A DNA stretch of 64,000 nucleotides, taken from Climacteris rufus (taxonomy: Eukaryota; Chordata; Aves; Passeriformes; Climacteridae). The notes under the pieces were generated by a model. It searched no databases and was not told the DNA's origin. It saw only the letters and a program-made list of their open reading frames with translations. Numbering within the stretch: position 1 is the first letter of the stretch; every line of letters starts with the position of its first letter. Position numbers and translations under genes: made by a program. The stretch lies in contig VZRZ01006827.1 in assembly GCA_013398175.1 (NCBI GenBank), forward strand, positions 1,032,406 through 1,096,405. Direction: 5' to 3'. Below, piece by piece: positions 49,771-62,195 of this stretch.

Positions 49771-52429
49771 ACAGTCCTATGGTTTTTAATCTCCTACATT
49801 TTCTCTGGATGCTACAATGTTTCTTAATTTTCACAGTGGAAAATTTCATAAGTGGCTCATCTTTATTGTTCGTTCGTTTGCACTAAAGAATTATCATCTT
49901 CACAAACTTCTTTGTAGCTCCCAGCGGAACTAGCACAATTATAAAGTTGTGCCAAATTGGCTTCTTAGCAGAAGGTATCTATTGGAAGAAAACAAATCTC
50001 TGCATTAGATTCCATCATGAACAAACAAATCGTTTTAATTGGCTGCGTAATGAGATAGCCTTTTATAGAATACAAACTTGGAAAGTTCACTGTTACAGCA
50101 CATTTCCAAAGTCCTGCACAGGATGAGTGTGACAGCAAAACTAATTGTGAGAAATGCAGTATGGCTTTGTTTCACCTTTTGAAATGTAGCTCATCCATGT
50201 ATTGCTTTTCATTATCTGTTTAGCTGTTTTTAATTATTTATCAGACTCTAAATTCCCACTATTTTACAACATTATGTACTTGTTTTTTTATTTGTTTAAG
50301 AGAAAATGGCGAAGTGATATACTGCATTTATAGGTCAACTTCATCTTAAAATAATTTATATTTCACCAACTACTTAAACATAATTGATTTTAAACAGACA
50401 ACTTCAGAGTTTCTAAGATGTTACATTTAGCCTGCTTAGTTCTACTGCAACCTTTCCTTCTGTGGATTACTTTACTAATTCTGCCAACCAGTGTCTTTCT
50501 GGTAGTGGAGCAGGGAGAGCTCTTATCTTCAAGATTATGGGATCCAACCCCACAATAACTTCATAACCCTTTGTAAAATCTTTCTTATCCCCTCCTTGTG
50601 GTGAGCATGACTGGTGCACATAGCAGCATCCAGAACACAGAAGTGAAAGCATACACACAGTGGCAAAGTCCCCAGCTATTCCCAAGGTCACAGATGTGAG
50701 CCTGTGCATGCAGTTTGGACTGAGTGAAAGGAGGTTTTTAGGCTATAATTGGAAGGTCAAAAAATCCTGTCTTGTCCTGCGATTTTGTTGATGAGGCAAA
50801 TAGTAGGAATTTTTTGTAGGAATAGCTGTGTGCTTCAGCTGGCCTTTTCACAGGGAAGCTGAACAAAGTAGATTGGCTTTGAGTTGTAAAAACAAGTTCA
50901 ATAAATGCATTTGAGCGCTCTTTTGCATTTGTGTGGTAGGTAGGTCTTATAGGGCACTTTTTTGTCCTCAAGCTCATAGAGATGGTCACATGGCAGCTTG
51001 GCTAGAGTTTGAAAAGAGGTCACAGAAGAAAGTCAGAAGGGTCCTTATAGGATGCAAACATTTTATCTCTTTTCCAGAATCTAACCACTAAATATTTTTT
51101 GTCGTTAGGATTATTTTACTAATGAAAAACTCTACTGTTGTTTTGTGCAATTATAGTCCCTTAAACTTTGATTATGTAAATCATATCCTCTCATGTTCAC
51201 ACACCTACTACTCTTGAGAGCCCTACCATTTAAAAGGTATCAGCACCAGCTCTGCAGTGGGTAAGCCTGGTTTCAGAAGACATGACCACAAAATATTTCT
51301 GAGGTAAAGGCTTAGAAATGTCTAAGTGCTGAAAATGTGTCAATGGAATTAAAAATCAAGTTGTGATTTTAATGCAAGTATTCTGTTCAATTTTTAAAAC
51401 ATTTTCATAAGGTATCTTAAACGATCATATTTCTGTTTTCATTATGAAAAATGTATCAGAATTTTTGTAACTTCTGCTTCACTATATTTTTTTTATAGTT
51501 TTCTACACTCATAATATCTAGAAGACATTTGCTTGGACCTTCTTGCTTTCTCAAGGAGCTGCTTTTTAACATTAAAGCAGAAAGTAGAAAAGGCATATTT
51601 GAATCAAGATCTTTAAGGTAGACCTCTAAGATCTTCCATTTCAGTGGAACTGATCCACTGAGACAGTTAAAAATGTATAGGTGGAAGCACATGAATGATC
51701 CCCTTAACACAAAAGACAAGTAGGTGGCATTCATGTTTGGGTGTTCAGCTGTAGCCTAAGTTGATGTTAACAGCAGATTATTTTTCTGTGAATATTTTAG
51801 TGCTATGTGAGAAATGGGATTGCTTGCTTCATACCAGTGCAGGAATTGGCTTGCAGGGAAAAAACAAAGCGGGGGGGAGGCCCAACAACAACAAAACACT
51901 ACTGTAACCTTCAGTAACACCTTTTAAATAAACAAATCCAAGATTAGGTGGGCCATAGAAGTGAGCAACTTTTATGGCTTTGAAGTTGCTCGAGGGTCAG
52001 CAGGCAGCACACTTCTGGGTTGGTCTGGCTGCTACCTTTGCTGTATTTGACTGGTACCTTAATATATTTTTGGGGGGTTGGGGGAATTCAGTTTCTGTTG
52101 CAATGTCTTTCAAAGGTACTGTATTCACCAACATTAAATATCTCTCCAATTTTATTTCAAAAGTAAATATCTCTTCCTGTGGTAACTAAATGCAATATCA
52201 ATCATCATATTTATAATTCAGCTGACACTTGCCTTGACCTCACCTCTCCAAGCACCCAAAGTTTGTTCCTCTCCTTATCCACCACAGACCTCAAAGCCTT
52301 TTGCAAAGCCTCAGGTAAGCATCTTGCTTGACAAATGCATCCTTTTCCTTTCAGCAATGGTTAGATACAGGTATGAATTTTGCATTAAAAGCAAAAGATT
52401 GTTTGAACCATACTAATAAATGACTGGGA

Positions 52430-53352
52430 GGGATACTAAGCAAGTTTGCAGATAATACAAAACTGGGAAGAACAGTTGACTCCCTTGAAGGTAGGGAGGC
52501 CTTGCAAAGAGGCCTCCACAAATCAGAGAGATGAAAAGTCACCAACCATAGGAAGCTCAACAAGGGAAAGTGCTGGATTCTGCACCTGGGGCAGGTCCAC
52601 CCTGGATGTACGGATAGACTGGGGAATGAGATGCTGGAGACCAGGACTTTGGGAAGGTACCTGGGGTGCTGGTGGATGGCAAGTTGAACATGAGTCAGCA
52701 GTGCCCTGGCAGCCAGGAGGGTCAACCATATCCTGGGGTGCATCAGGCCCAGCATGACCAGCTGGACAAGGGAGGGGATTGTCCTGCTCTGCTCTGAGCT
52801 GGGGTCACCTCACTGGGGGTAGTTTTGGGTGTCACAATATAACACAGACATTAAACTATTAGAAGAAGGGCCAAGAAGTCCAAAGAAGGGCAACAAAGAT
52901 GGTGAAGGGCCTTGAGGAGAAGTTGTATGAGGAGTGGCTGAGGTCACTTAGCTTGTTCAGCCTGGAGATGAGAAGATTGAGGGAGACTTCATTGCAATCT
53001 GCAACTTCCTCACAAAGGGAAGTGGAGAGGCAGACACTGATCTCTTCTCTCTGGTAATCAGTGACAGCACCCGAGGGAATGGCCTGAAGTTGTGCCAGGG
53101 AAGGTTTAGGTTGGAGGTTTAGAATAAGGTTCTTCACCCAGAGGGTAGTTGAGCACTGGAACAGGCTCCCCAGGGAAGTGGTCACAGCACCAAGCCTGAC
53201 AGAGTTCAAGAAGTGTTTGGAAAATTGTCTCAGGCACATGGTGTGACTCTTGGGGATGGTCCTGTGCCGGGCCAGGAGCCAGGACTTGATTATTCTTGTG
53301 GTCACTTCCAAATCAGCATATTCTGTGACTCTGTCATTCTGTGATTCTGTGA
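52430..53352 (+). mobile_element. CR1 LINE, longest copy in the window, with dead RT C-terminus
   Basis: Beginning near 'AAGCAAGTTTGCAGATAATA' this encodes the C-terminal part of CR1 ORF2: K-F-A-D-x-T-K-L, later K-G-K-C-x-I-L-H-L, then an A-L-A-A-R-R-V-N motif. It runs through the 3' UTR to GTCATTCTGTGATTCTGTGA. Stops and frameshifts interrupt the reading frame. The 211-codon ORF on the opposite strand (52859-53494) is an antisense by-product. The copy is diverged and inactive. Confidence 0.93.
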
Positions 53353-56300
53353 ATATTGAGTTGCTTTCTTGATGCTGAAAAAGAAGCTGGACCCTGCCTG
53401 ATGCTGGCATGGAGAAGGCTAGGACACAGGGAACTTCTTGGCCCTGAAACATCCCAATGCAGCAGCAGTCCCTATTGCATCCCCAGTGCTTCACAAGAGG
53501 AGGAAATCTAGGAATTGGTATCCCTAGATCTGTTTTATATGAAATAACATTTACAGGTCATTTGGATGTGTTTGCATGAATCAGATATGTTTGAATTATT
53601 TACAGGATGTAGTGACTTCAAAGAACCTAATTAGAGTAGCATGTTTTAGGACCTGAAAAGGCAAGCTCTGCTTCTTCAAGTAATCACTGCTCTAGTGAAC
53701 AAACTCAGAGGAGAGTGAAATGCATAAATAGATTCTGTGGGATCAGTGCACAGAATATATTTTGAAGTGCAAGGAGCATGGCAGTGTAATAGCTATGAAA
53801 TTCTAAAAGTATTAGTGGCAAAAGAAATAACAGCACTAAAATTTTATAGTTCAATATAGTCTATTCAACATCAAAGATGTAAAGTACCTATTTCAGTATG
53901 AATTAATAGAAAACCAGTATTTACTCACCTACAACAGAATTCAAATAGTTGCAGAAAATACCACATTTTAATTTTACAACAAAATGCATCATACTTAGCC
54001 TCTGTGCTGCTGACACACCTGTTATCTCAAGTTCTTTGTCTTCATTTCAGCAGTCACAAACTCTGCCATAAACCTTAAGGACTTTCATATTCCATAATTC
54101 AATTTATAGGAGCTTCAGTTACTATAAGAAATGTCCTTATAAAAATTACATCCAAACACTCCCTACATATTTCTGCACCATAAAATCCGTATGAATTCAC
54201 TCATTTTTAAAGTCAATTCAAGATTCTTTGATCAAGAGTGGAGATTCAGCCAGATAACTTCAAGTTAAACTGTGTTATTTCTGTGCTTTAAGTATCATTG
54301 CTGACTATAAAAATTGTAAAATAAAAGCTTAACTGAAAATTCTCCAGGGAAGTGTTTGAGACAGAATGCAGTATGTTCATGTGTAGCTATATTGCCTCTA
54401 CTCTGGTGACAGAAAGAAAAATGCAGGGTTTTTTTCAGTAAACTGAATGCATATCTTTCAAAGTCTCACAGGGAATGCTTATTTATAGCACCAAGCTGCC
54501 ATGTTAAGATAGGTACTTTTTTTGTTTGTTTTTGACTGCCACCAACAATAAGGATTCCAGGCAGCAAATCAGATCCTGTAATGGGTATTTTATCACTTTC
54601 ATTCTTTTTGGTGTTTTAGACAGTAATTGTGAACTTCTGTCAAGTTGCTAAGGCTGAAATTTGGACCAGTTCTGATCACTAAAAAACCCTGGTCCTAAAC
54701 TTATCATTTCTGTAAAATACAGTCATATTGGTGATCAAAAACCCCTCAGCAGTGGACAGCTGTAAACCTATTTACTTATTACTGTTCCTAAATCCCTGCA
54801 GGGTGAAAGAGAAATGAAAGATATTATAGCTCTCTCCCTCTCTTATATTTTTTTATTTGTGGTATGTCTGACCTGCACCTCAGCCCTCAGTTATGATTTC
54901 ACTGTGCACCATTTACTACGCACAGGTAACAGCAGCCTACCTTGTAATCTCCCAATCAAAATCTAAAGGCCTTCTGTATGTCAGGGATATTCTGTTATTA
55001 AACCCCAACATTATTAGTTTTTCTTTCCTTTTGACAACAGAAATAGAAACGTGTCAGTGAGAGAAACTCCTCAATTATATGGATTTTTTGAAGGGCAGAT
55101 CTGAGCCTTCTGAACCTTATCCTATTTTTAACAATTTGCTAGAAATACGGAAGTGGCTTGGCTGGTTGCCAAATCCTCCAAATCCAACTTAAACACCCAT
55201 TCACTGGCTTTGTCTAGACTAGGATCTGTAGGGGGTTCATTTGCAAATGTTTGCTCACCCTTTCTAACCTGTGTGAAAATTTGGGCACTTTTAAGGCAGA
55301 ATGCCTGTAGCAAGTACTGATCTGATCTGTGTCACAGACGTCCATGGCCCTGGTCAGCCACCGAAGCAGTGGCTGTGAGGGCACTGCCAGACATCAGTAG
55401 TTTGTTCCTATGCAGCTGAAACCATCACATCAGTGGATTTTTCTCCCTCCAAGTGCAGCATTAGGTCAAGTTACCACTATTCTGGTCCAAACTAAGCCAT
55501 CAGATATCACACTGAGATAGAGGAAGAGCATGGAAATCTCTGCACATGACTCAACCAGCAAAAATTCTTTGTGTGGTGTCTGTTTAATTAGCTTAGCAAA
55601 ATCCATAGACCTCGGTGAAAGTCTTCTCTGAGGCAGAACTGCAGGACTGTACCTGCAGCAAGTATTTGAGAAAAGAAAGCCCTCAAAGAACATGGGAGCA
55701 CATACACTCAGTCAGGGCGGTGAATCAGAAAAAGAGCACATGATCCTTTGTCTTGTCCGTGTTCAAGATTGTCAGGGATTCATTTAGGCACCCTTCACAC
55801 AGAGCCAGACTTTGGGTCTACTGAAAGTCATATTCAAAGCCTGCAGGTACCCAGCTTGTAGAAACTGTAAGTGTTGAGCTGAAGGTCAGTTTCCATGTTT
55901 TACTGTGATTTTCTGGTCCTCCTCTTGAAAACATGGCCCAGTTATTAAATTCTTATCACATGGACTTGGTCCTAAATGTTATAGGCTATTTAGAGTCTCC
56001 AACCAGTACCATTGCCCTTACGATCCCAATATATAGAAACACCATTTATGAGGATGCTATATAAGGTTTTTCTTCCTTATGAAGAATCTCGGGTTTGTGA
56101 GTGGCATGATGTTTATCACCACCATGCAGAAATCCTCCGGCCAAAGAGAAAATTGCTTGCTGACTACAAAAAACAGAGGAACAGAGAGAGATGGATCTAT
56201 GGAGGAGCGAACAAAGTGAGAGGCCAGACTTAAGATGGATAGTCTCTTCCATTGTGAAAGCTACACTCATTATTTTTGGAGTCCAAACAGTTACATAAGA

Positions 56301-57333
56301 GGACATTCTCTTGACCAGTATTTATCTCAACTTTAAAATACAACATTCATTATGTGTTAGAACTCAATAATATTTATAAACACAAGTGTCTGCATTGCTT
56401 CACCTCTGACTTAAACTTCAAGCCGCTGAAGTGGAAATTAGTTTCCGTTCTTATTGTGGTTTTTAACTTGGTATAATTTTTGCAAATGATACTTGCTGGA
56501 TTTTCTGAGATTTGGGTTTCCTGGATTTGCTGGAGACTGGTTCTGCATATTACAGCTTCACCCCAGAAGAGGAAGGATGGGCCAAATAAAACAGGGAGTG
56601 AAGGAAACTTTGTTTCTTTGATGGACATAATTGTTACTCCAACATGAAATTTTGGCTCATCCTCTGTTTTGAACAGGTGGACGGATTCTTTGAATCCCTA
56701 TTAAGAAAAAAAGTATGTGATTCTGACTCCTTACCTTAAATTAATTAAGAGCTTTCTTAAAACATTGGAACATAAAGCTTGAGTTGCTAAGTAAGACAAT
56801 TAATTCTTGAAATATTAAACTTTTCTGCTTTGCAAATATATCTGAGAGGTTAGCATCCAGTGAAGCATGCAGAGTCATCTTAATGAAACAAAATCTGAGG
56901 TACATCCACAAAGGTTTTGCCCAAATTAATACCTGATGTTTAGGAAGGCACAGCTTCCTGCATTATGTGGATGGAATTTGCAATAAACTGCAGTCTTGAG
57001 TTATTGATGTTAAAGAACAGGTGGAATAAGCTTATCCTGTTTTAATTGGACTATAATACTCTCTTGTTAGAAAGCAAAGCAGCCACCTTGGCATCACAGG
57101 CACAGAAATCATAATGATTTTCTGCTGCCCACAAAGGTTAGGAAGCTGCTGCTTTCTTCTTTTCTTGCCTTTTGATCAGGTATTTACAACAGAAAGATCA
57201 CATTATGATTCTTTCTGTCCCAGCCCTGGTGATTTTTAGTACATTTTTTTTCTTTCATGGGCTGTGAAACCTGAGCTCGTTGCTGGAAGAAAGTAACCAT
57301 TGTCCCTTGGTGACTATTCAGGCATGTCTGCAG
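53353..57333 (+). other. Putative dynein intron
   Basis: Contains the tentative AAA4 fragment at 56.1 kb. Otherwise unique AT-rich sequence with no recognised element. Confidence 0.4.
56012..56233 (+). other. 73-codon ORF overlapping a possible DNAH AAA4 C-terminal fragment
   Basis: The open frame includes CEWHDVYHHHAEIL, which could correspond to the W-[FY]-x-[ED]-W-P-x-E-A-L-x-x-V-A-x-x-F-L segment near the end of AAA4. It lies between the 47.4 kb and 57.3 kb exons, where that segment belongs. The rest (RPKRKLLADYKKQRNRERW) is very basic and matches nothing I recognise. No convincing splice pair brackets it. It may be chance. Confidence 0.25.
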
Positions 57334-57491
57334 CTTGTGTTGCTATACCCAAATTAGCTCGACCTGAGGAGCTGGACAAATTCTTGAAATACCATAACTC
57401 CTTCTCAGAATTAAGAATCCACTTTAATTTATCGAAGGTTTTTTACGTACAGATATCAATACTTTTTATACAGATGATATCTGAAAAATGA
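57334..57491 (+). pseudogene. DNAH exon leading into the stalk, ending at a premature stop
   Basis: After CTGCAG at 57328-57333 the frame reads CVAIPK, then LDKFLKYHNSFSELRIHF, NLSKVFYVQISILFIQMISE and K. This follows the conserved pre-stalk block of dynein heavy chains: C-V-x-I-H, then E-L-R-R-H-x-Y-x-T-P-T-S-Y-L-E-L-I, then L-x-x-M-L-S-E-K-R. The usually invariant T-P-T-S-Y-L-E-L is poorly kept (SKVFYVQI), and about seven extra residues precede ELRIH. An alternative acceptor (CTTCTCAG, ending 57408) would remove them. Straight after SEK, where Arg is expected, stands TGA (57489-57491), one transition away from CGA. No GT donor lies between SEK and the stop, so the exon cannot close cleanly. 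Confidence 0.6.
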
Positions 57492-58503
57492 AAAATTATT
57501 TGAGTGTGAAGAATGTGACCAAGACTCATGGGATTCATGTCCTCGTCCCCACTGCCACTCACTTCTCATCTGAGTTTTAAGCAAGTCATTTACATCTCTT
57601 TGCATCAGTTTCCCAGTGCACATAAAGGAGAGTTTACAGCTTCTTCAGAATAAATCATTAGTAACATTATTTCCTATCTTCACCTGTATTGTTCCATTGG
57701 GATAGACACCCTGTGCCCTGTGCCTACCCAGTAACTGGCAGGAGAAACTCTGCTACAATTAGTATTTGTACAATCTAGAGTTTGTAAGTATTCCGTTAAT
57801 GAAAGCTTGTTTGCCTAAACTACCCTGCCGTACACGTGGTTGTGACACATGCCCTGGCAATGAGACACCTTAGAAAGATGATGATTCTCACTCATCATTC
57901 ATCTGCCTCTGTTCTACTTCCAACTTCTTTCCCAATGGTAAGTAGGGAAACAGCCCTTTCCATTACTAGCAAATACAGGCTACAGACACAGAGCCCATAC
58001 ACTTCCACTTCCGAAGTTACAACTGTAGTGATCAACCACTTCTGCAGTGCTGTGTGCTCTGTGCTCCACACTAGGATGGAGAAAACTCTGTTTCTTTGGA
58101 GTCCTTCAACACCTTTCAGGTTTGGCCCCTTGGCAATTAATGAATGGCTTGAAAGCTTGCTAGAAATTGTTCTTTAGCACTGCAGCACTTCTTCATTTAG
58201 TACTTTGCAAGTGAGTTGTAAAAATTTGCCCTGGAGACAGGGAAATGCAAATATAAATTAGATGGAGCACTAATAACATTACATTACAGAACAATGCAAA
58301 CCGTTTTTGACACCCCACAGAGAAGAAATCCATGCATTTCTTTCTGAATCATCTTTATGGAAATTTCTGTAAACGTGGTGTTATTAAAAGAGAGTAGCAA
58401 TTATTTCCTTCTTTGGTTCATCAGTTGCAGGGAGGGGGAGAATAGGCGGGGGAATTAATTTTGTTTTCTTCCCTCTTCTTCTTTTCTTCCATGTCCTTGT
58501 CAG

Positions 58504-58687
58504 AGAGCTCTCACATGACAGGAACAGACAGCACAGAAGCCACCACTGGCCAAAGAGAGCAAGAAGGATAGAAGAATTGACCACTATTGTTAGAGAAGAG
58601 GCTCCATAGGTGGAAGTAGTTAAAAGAATAGCAGAAGCAGAGAAGGTTGCAGCTAATAAGGCTACTCAGGAAGCCAAAGCTATTAAG
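58504..58687 (+). pseudogene. DNAH stalk coiled-coil 1 exon with two stops and a frame change
   Basis: A strong pyrimidine tract ending in TTGTCAG at 58503 introduces a charged coiled-coil segment that closes with AAG|GTATGT at 58687. The first frame gives RALT, then TGA (58516-58518), then QEQTAQKPPLAKESKK. After a +1 shift near 58564-58567 the helix continues as IEELTTIVREEAP, then TAG (58607-58609), then VEVVKRIAEAEKVAANKATQ and EAKAIK. The pattern matches stalk coil 1, where L-x-x-x-S-K-x-T-E-E-L is followed by E-V-V-+-+-hydrophobic heptads and Q-A-I. If only the part after CCATAG were used (58610-58687), the exon would be open but only 26 codons long. Three lesions in one exon are the strongest sign of decay at this locus. 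Confidence 0.62.
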
Positions 58688-58995
58688 GTATGTTGACATA
58701 ACATTTGCAAGCTTCACAGGGGCCATCACTGTTAATTAGATTTAGTATTGATCAGTTCTGCGTCAGGGCTGGAGGAAAACTGGACACAGGGTTCTTTACA
58801 AAAGTGGCACTTCAGATACTGCCTTCTTATTAACACACAAAAGCAGAAATCCCCCATGTCCTGGCTGACCTGTGACTGCTGTCCTCTTCCTTGGGGCAGG
58901 CAGGAAGTTGCAGTCACTTGGAGTTGGTATAATCTTTCAAAATTGCAGCTGCAGTCATAGAAAGGGCATTAAAAACATGCCTGTGAAATACAAGT

Positions 58996-59102
58996 TGGAT
59001 CCAACACATCTGCACATGCTAGCAGCTCCCTGCTAATGAGGCCTACTGGAGACACTGCAAGTGTATCATTCAGGATGAAAACCGGCTGCCTGTGTGTTAC
59101 AA
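58996..59102 (+). pseudogene. Weak candidate for the next DNAH stalk exon (L-P-A-x-E-A block)
   Basis: One frame contains a TAG (59020-59022) followed by QLPANEAYWRHCK, and ends at an AAG|GTGTGC donor. The L-P-A-x-E-A spacing equals the E-A-L-P-A-L-E-A-A-L-x-A-L block that follows stalk coil 1 in dynein heavy chains. The stop would sit on the Glu of that block. The location, 0.3 kb after the stalk exon and before the 62.2 kb exon, is right. The match rests on few residues and the acceptor is uncertain, so chance similarity is possible. Confidence 0.28.
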
Positions 59103-62100
59103 GGTGTGCTGGGGAAGGAATCTGGTGATTTAACACATGGTAAGAAAGCAGCTTGTGAGAGTCATTAGATCAATGGGGATTCCAGCCTTATACCTTAAAT
59201 TATATGTCCTCTCTTCTAAAGTTCACCTTTTACTGTGCAACACCCTCGCCTTTCTCCTTTTTCCCTCTTCTCTCTTTTTTTCCCCATTCTTTTTTACCAT
59301 CATTGCATTTTCATGCCTTGCCTGTAACCACCAACAGAGCAGAAAATACCTGAGGTTTGCAGGGAAACCAAAGGTAATTCGCTCAGCAGAAAGTTTCGCT
59401 GTCCTCTGTATCACTTGGCAGTGTTTATATTCCCAAAGAAAATTGCTCCTGGTGGTTTGACAAACACACAAGGACCGGGTGCTCTCACCATACCAAACCC
59501 TGAATAACTGTCATCTGGCAGGGGGAGATGGTGGCAATCCACCACAGCCCACTCCCCAGTGGTCAAGTACCTTTCCTGTGGTGCTGAGACTGGAAAAGAC
59601 ATTTTCCCCTGCTTGACTGACTTGAGCTCCAAATCTCTGAAGTGCGCAGAAGTGAGATGGTAGACTCTCCAGTTGCTCCTTCCTCATGCAAGAAAAAGAG
59701 TGACATTGTTCCGGGTGTGAGCTCCACGCCTGCTTCCCGATGATGGTGTTTATGGGTGGTTGTCCTTGGCCACTTACCCACCACAAAAACCATAGGTCTT
59801 GGTCCCACTTCTAACACTGCCAAACACACAGTTTGTTTGGGGATCCCAGATACCATGTGTAGGGATTGCATTTTGTGTTCACAGTGCCCCCAGCCCTCCA
59901 TGGCTTGCTCCCCCAGCCTCTTCCCAACCCCAGACACAGCACAGGGCCATGGCTGGGAGCCAGGAAGGGGGCTGGCAGCAGGGGACAGTGTGGCCACATC
60001 CTTGAAAGAGCCAAAGCAGAGTAGGTCAGTCATCTCTGCCGGCCCATGAGTGATGGCAATGAATTATAGCTGAGTGGGGAAGCAGCAGAAAAGCAGGTGA
60101 CAAAGGCCAGTGGAGAGCCAGGGGCTGCCAGCATCCTCCTGCCTTTGTATTGTGGTGGCACAAATGGGGGTTCTCAAGCCCCCCCATCCATTACAGAGAG
60201 GGCCAGGAGAAAGAGGCTCTTTAAATGAGACTATTCAACCCTTTATGTCTTGTCTCTTCACCCACAGTGCCCCAGCAAGGAGCAGAGACTGCCCATAAAT
60301 TGCAGTTTAAATCCATAATACCTCTGCACTAGACTCTCATCAAATGGTTACACATAAAATAATGAGACAAAAATGAAGGCTGAAGAAGGATTTTTATTGC
60401 TTTTAAAAGGTCTCTCTTGGAAGTTCCTTGCCTTTTCTCTCCAAGACAGTGCTGAAGAGTATTAAGAAAGCAGGGGTAAAAACAGCCTGCACATCTGAAG
60501 TGGGGAAAAAACAATACTTTAATCACCACTCCTATTTATAATGTAATTTTTCTTACATTTTGTTTCAGGGTGTTTTGTTCAGTACGTCTTTTGTAACCAT
60601 TTCTCTACTGATTTTCTGGAAGATTATGCTAAATGTCAAAATGTCTCTTCAGGCTCATAAAATGATGCCATAATAAAGCATCATTTTAACTTAGAATGGG
60701 TAAAACAACCTATAAAATAAAATGGAACATTTTGACATTAATTGAGAAAGTTACCTGCTTTTTTAGTTTGAGCAGATTCATGTCAGCATTAAAGAAAAAA
60801 TAAATTAGGTTACAGTTTATGACAACATGTGATGACCTTTAAGTAATTTTATAGCACTTTATGGTTCTGCTGCAGTCTTCTAATCAGCATTGTGTCTGAG
60901 GGAAATGGTAAGCAGACTTTCTTATTCCTCCAAAGTTCTGTTAATTTGAATCCCTACACACCAAGCGTTCCTGCTGCAGCCAGGTGAATCAGTTTATAGT
61001 ACAGTTATTTGAGTCTTGTAATGTCTTCCTGATGTCTTTTTTTATTTCACATTTATTAACTTCTGAAAGTTTCAGACCTTTTTTATTGCCAACTAAATGT
61101 GAATAAAAACTAAATTTGGCTACTACAACATTCAGACCTGTTCCTCTAACTTTGTACACCAATAAATGGTTCTGCTAGAAACTGTGCATAGTTTTACATT
61201 GAAAGGATTTCTTGTACTAGCTGCTACATTAGAATGAATGTACCCTCAAAAAAAACTTACACTGGCAGTCTTGATGCATGTTTACAAAATGCACAACACC
61301 ACACAAACACATAAACAGAAACACACACAGTGTTTTAAAAAGGCTACAAAATTATTTCAGAAAGTCTCTGAAGAAAGACACCCTGCAAGTTTTTCTAAGT
61401 GAGTTTTGTAATTATTCTTTTTTTTAAAAAAGGATATAAAACTGCATTAACCAAATACTTCTAGCTGAAATTAAAATGTCCATGATACATTGCTTGCATA
61501 TAATGAATTCACCTCTTCTGTTTTTCCTGTGATCTAGTTATAACTGTATGAGAATATAAAAGAAGACACATTATTTAAATTACAGAGGTCAGAATTGAAC
61601 ATTTTGGAGAGTTCAATAAAAAGGAAAAGAAAACAATGATGAAAAACTGCAAAGCAAAGAAGCTAGCAACCAAAAATCAGTGAGGGACTGATGCTGATGC
61701 CTTCTTGGTACGGGCTGGTAATGCTCCTAAGCCAGAGGAAACCTCAAACCTCAGCTGACTACTCAGATCAGTTTTCTTCCCAGCATATATCTGATCATTT
61801 GCCTTCATGCATTAGAGCTGTTATCATAAAGCATTGCAATTTCCACTGTCATACTACTAAGAGAAAATATTTCTAAAACTTAGCAGTAAGAAGACATAAT
61901 AGTTTCGATTCTATTGTCACCTTTAATCTGCTGAAGCATTTAATTCCTTTTGTTATAATGAAAATACTATATTTCTGTTATCGTGTCCAGAGGATTCTGG
62001 TGAAAATTATAAGTTTTCTCAGACAAAGTTGTGTTTGACTATTTCTCTGATGAGGTGAAAGGTCAATTTGCTTATAGTTTCCATGCTTCATTAAAATTCA

Positions 62101-62195
62101 GCTTCTGTGCTGTGTAATGTAGGTAATATTAATTTTCTAAACATTGATGTACAGCAGCTGCTAACTAATTTCCATAATGGTTGTTCTATTCTAAG
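59103..62195 (+). other. Putative dynein intron
   Basis: Includes a moderately GC-rich patch at about 59740-60200 with overlapping ORFs on both strands (for example 59563-60033 -, 59756-60049 +), read as composition effects. No repeat family was recognised. Confidence 0.4.

Larger units (their letters stand above)
47529..52429 (+). other. Putative dynein intron
   Basis: No exon recognised. Holds the tandem array at 48665-48741 and an AT-only tract at 49694-49770. Confidence 0.4.

Noticed and set aside
52859..53494. 211-codon minus-strand ORF, the longest in the window
   Set aside because: Antisense to a CR1 LINE copy; no protein family recognised.
59563..60049. Overlapping ORFs of 97 to 156 codons on both strands
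   Set aside because: They coincide with a GC-rich patch where stops are rare. No motif or exon signals.
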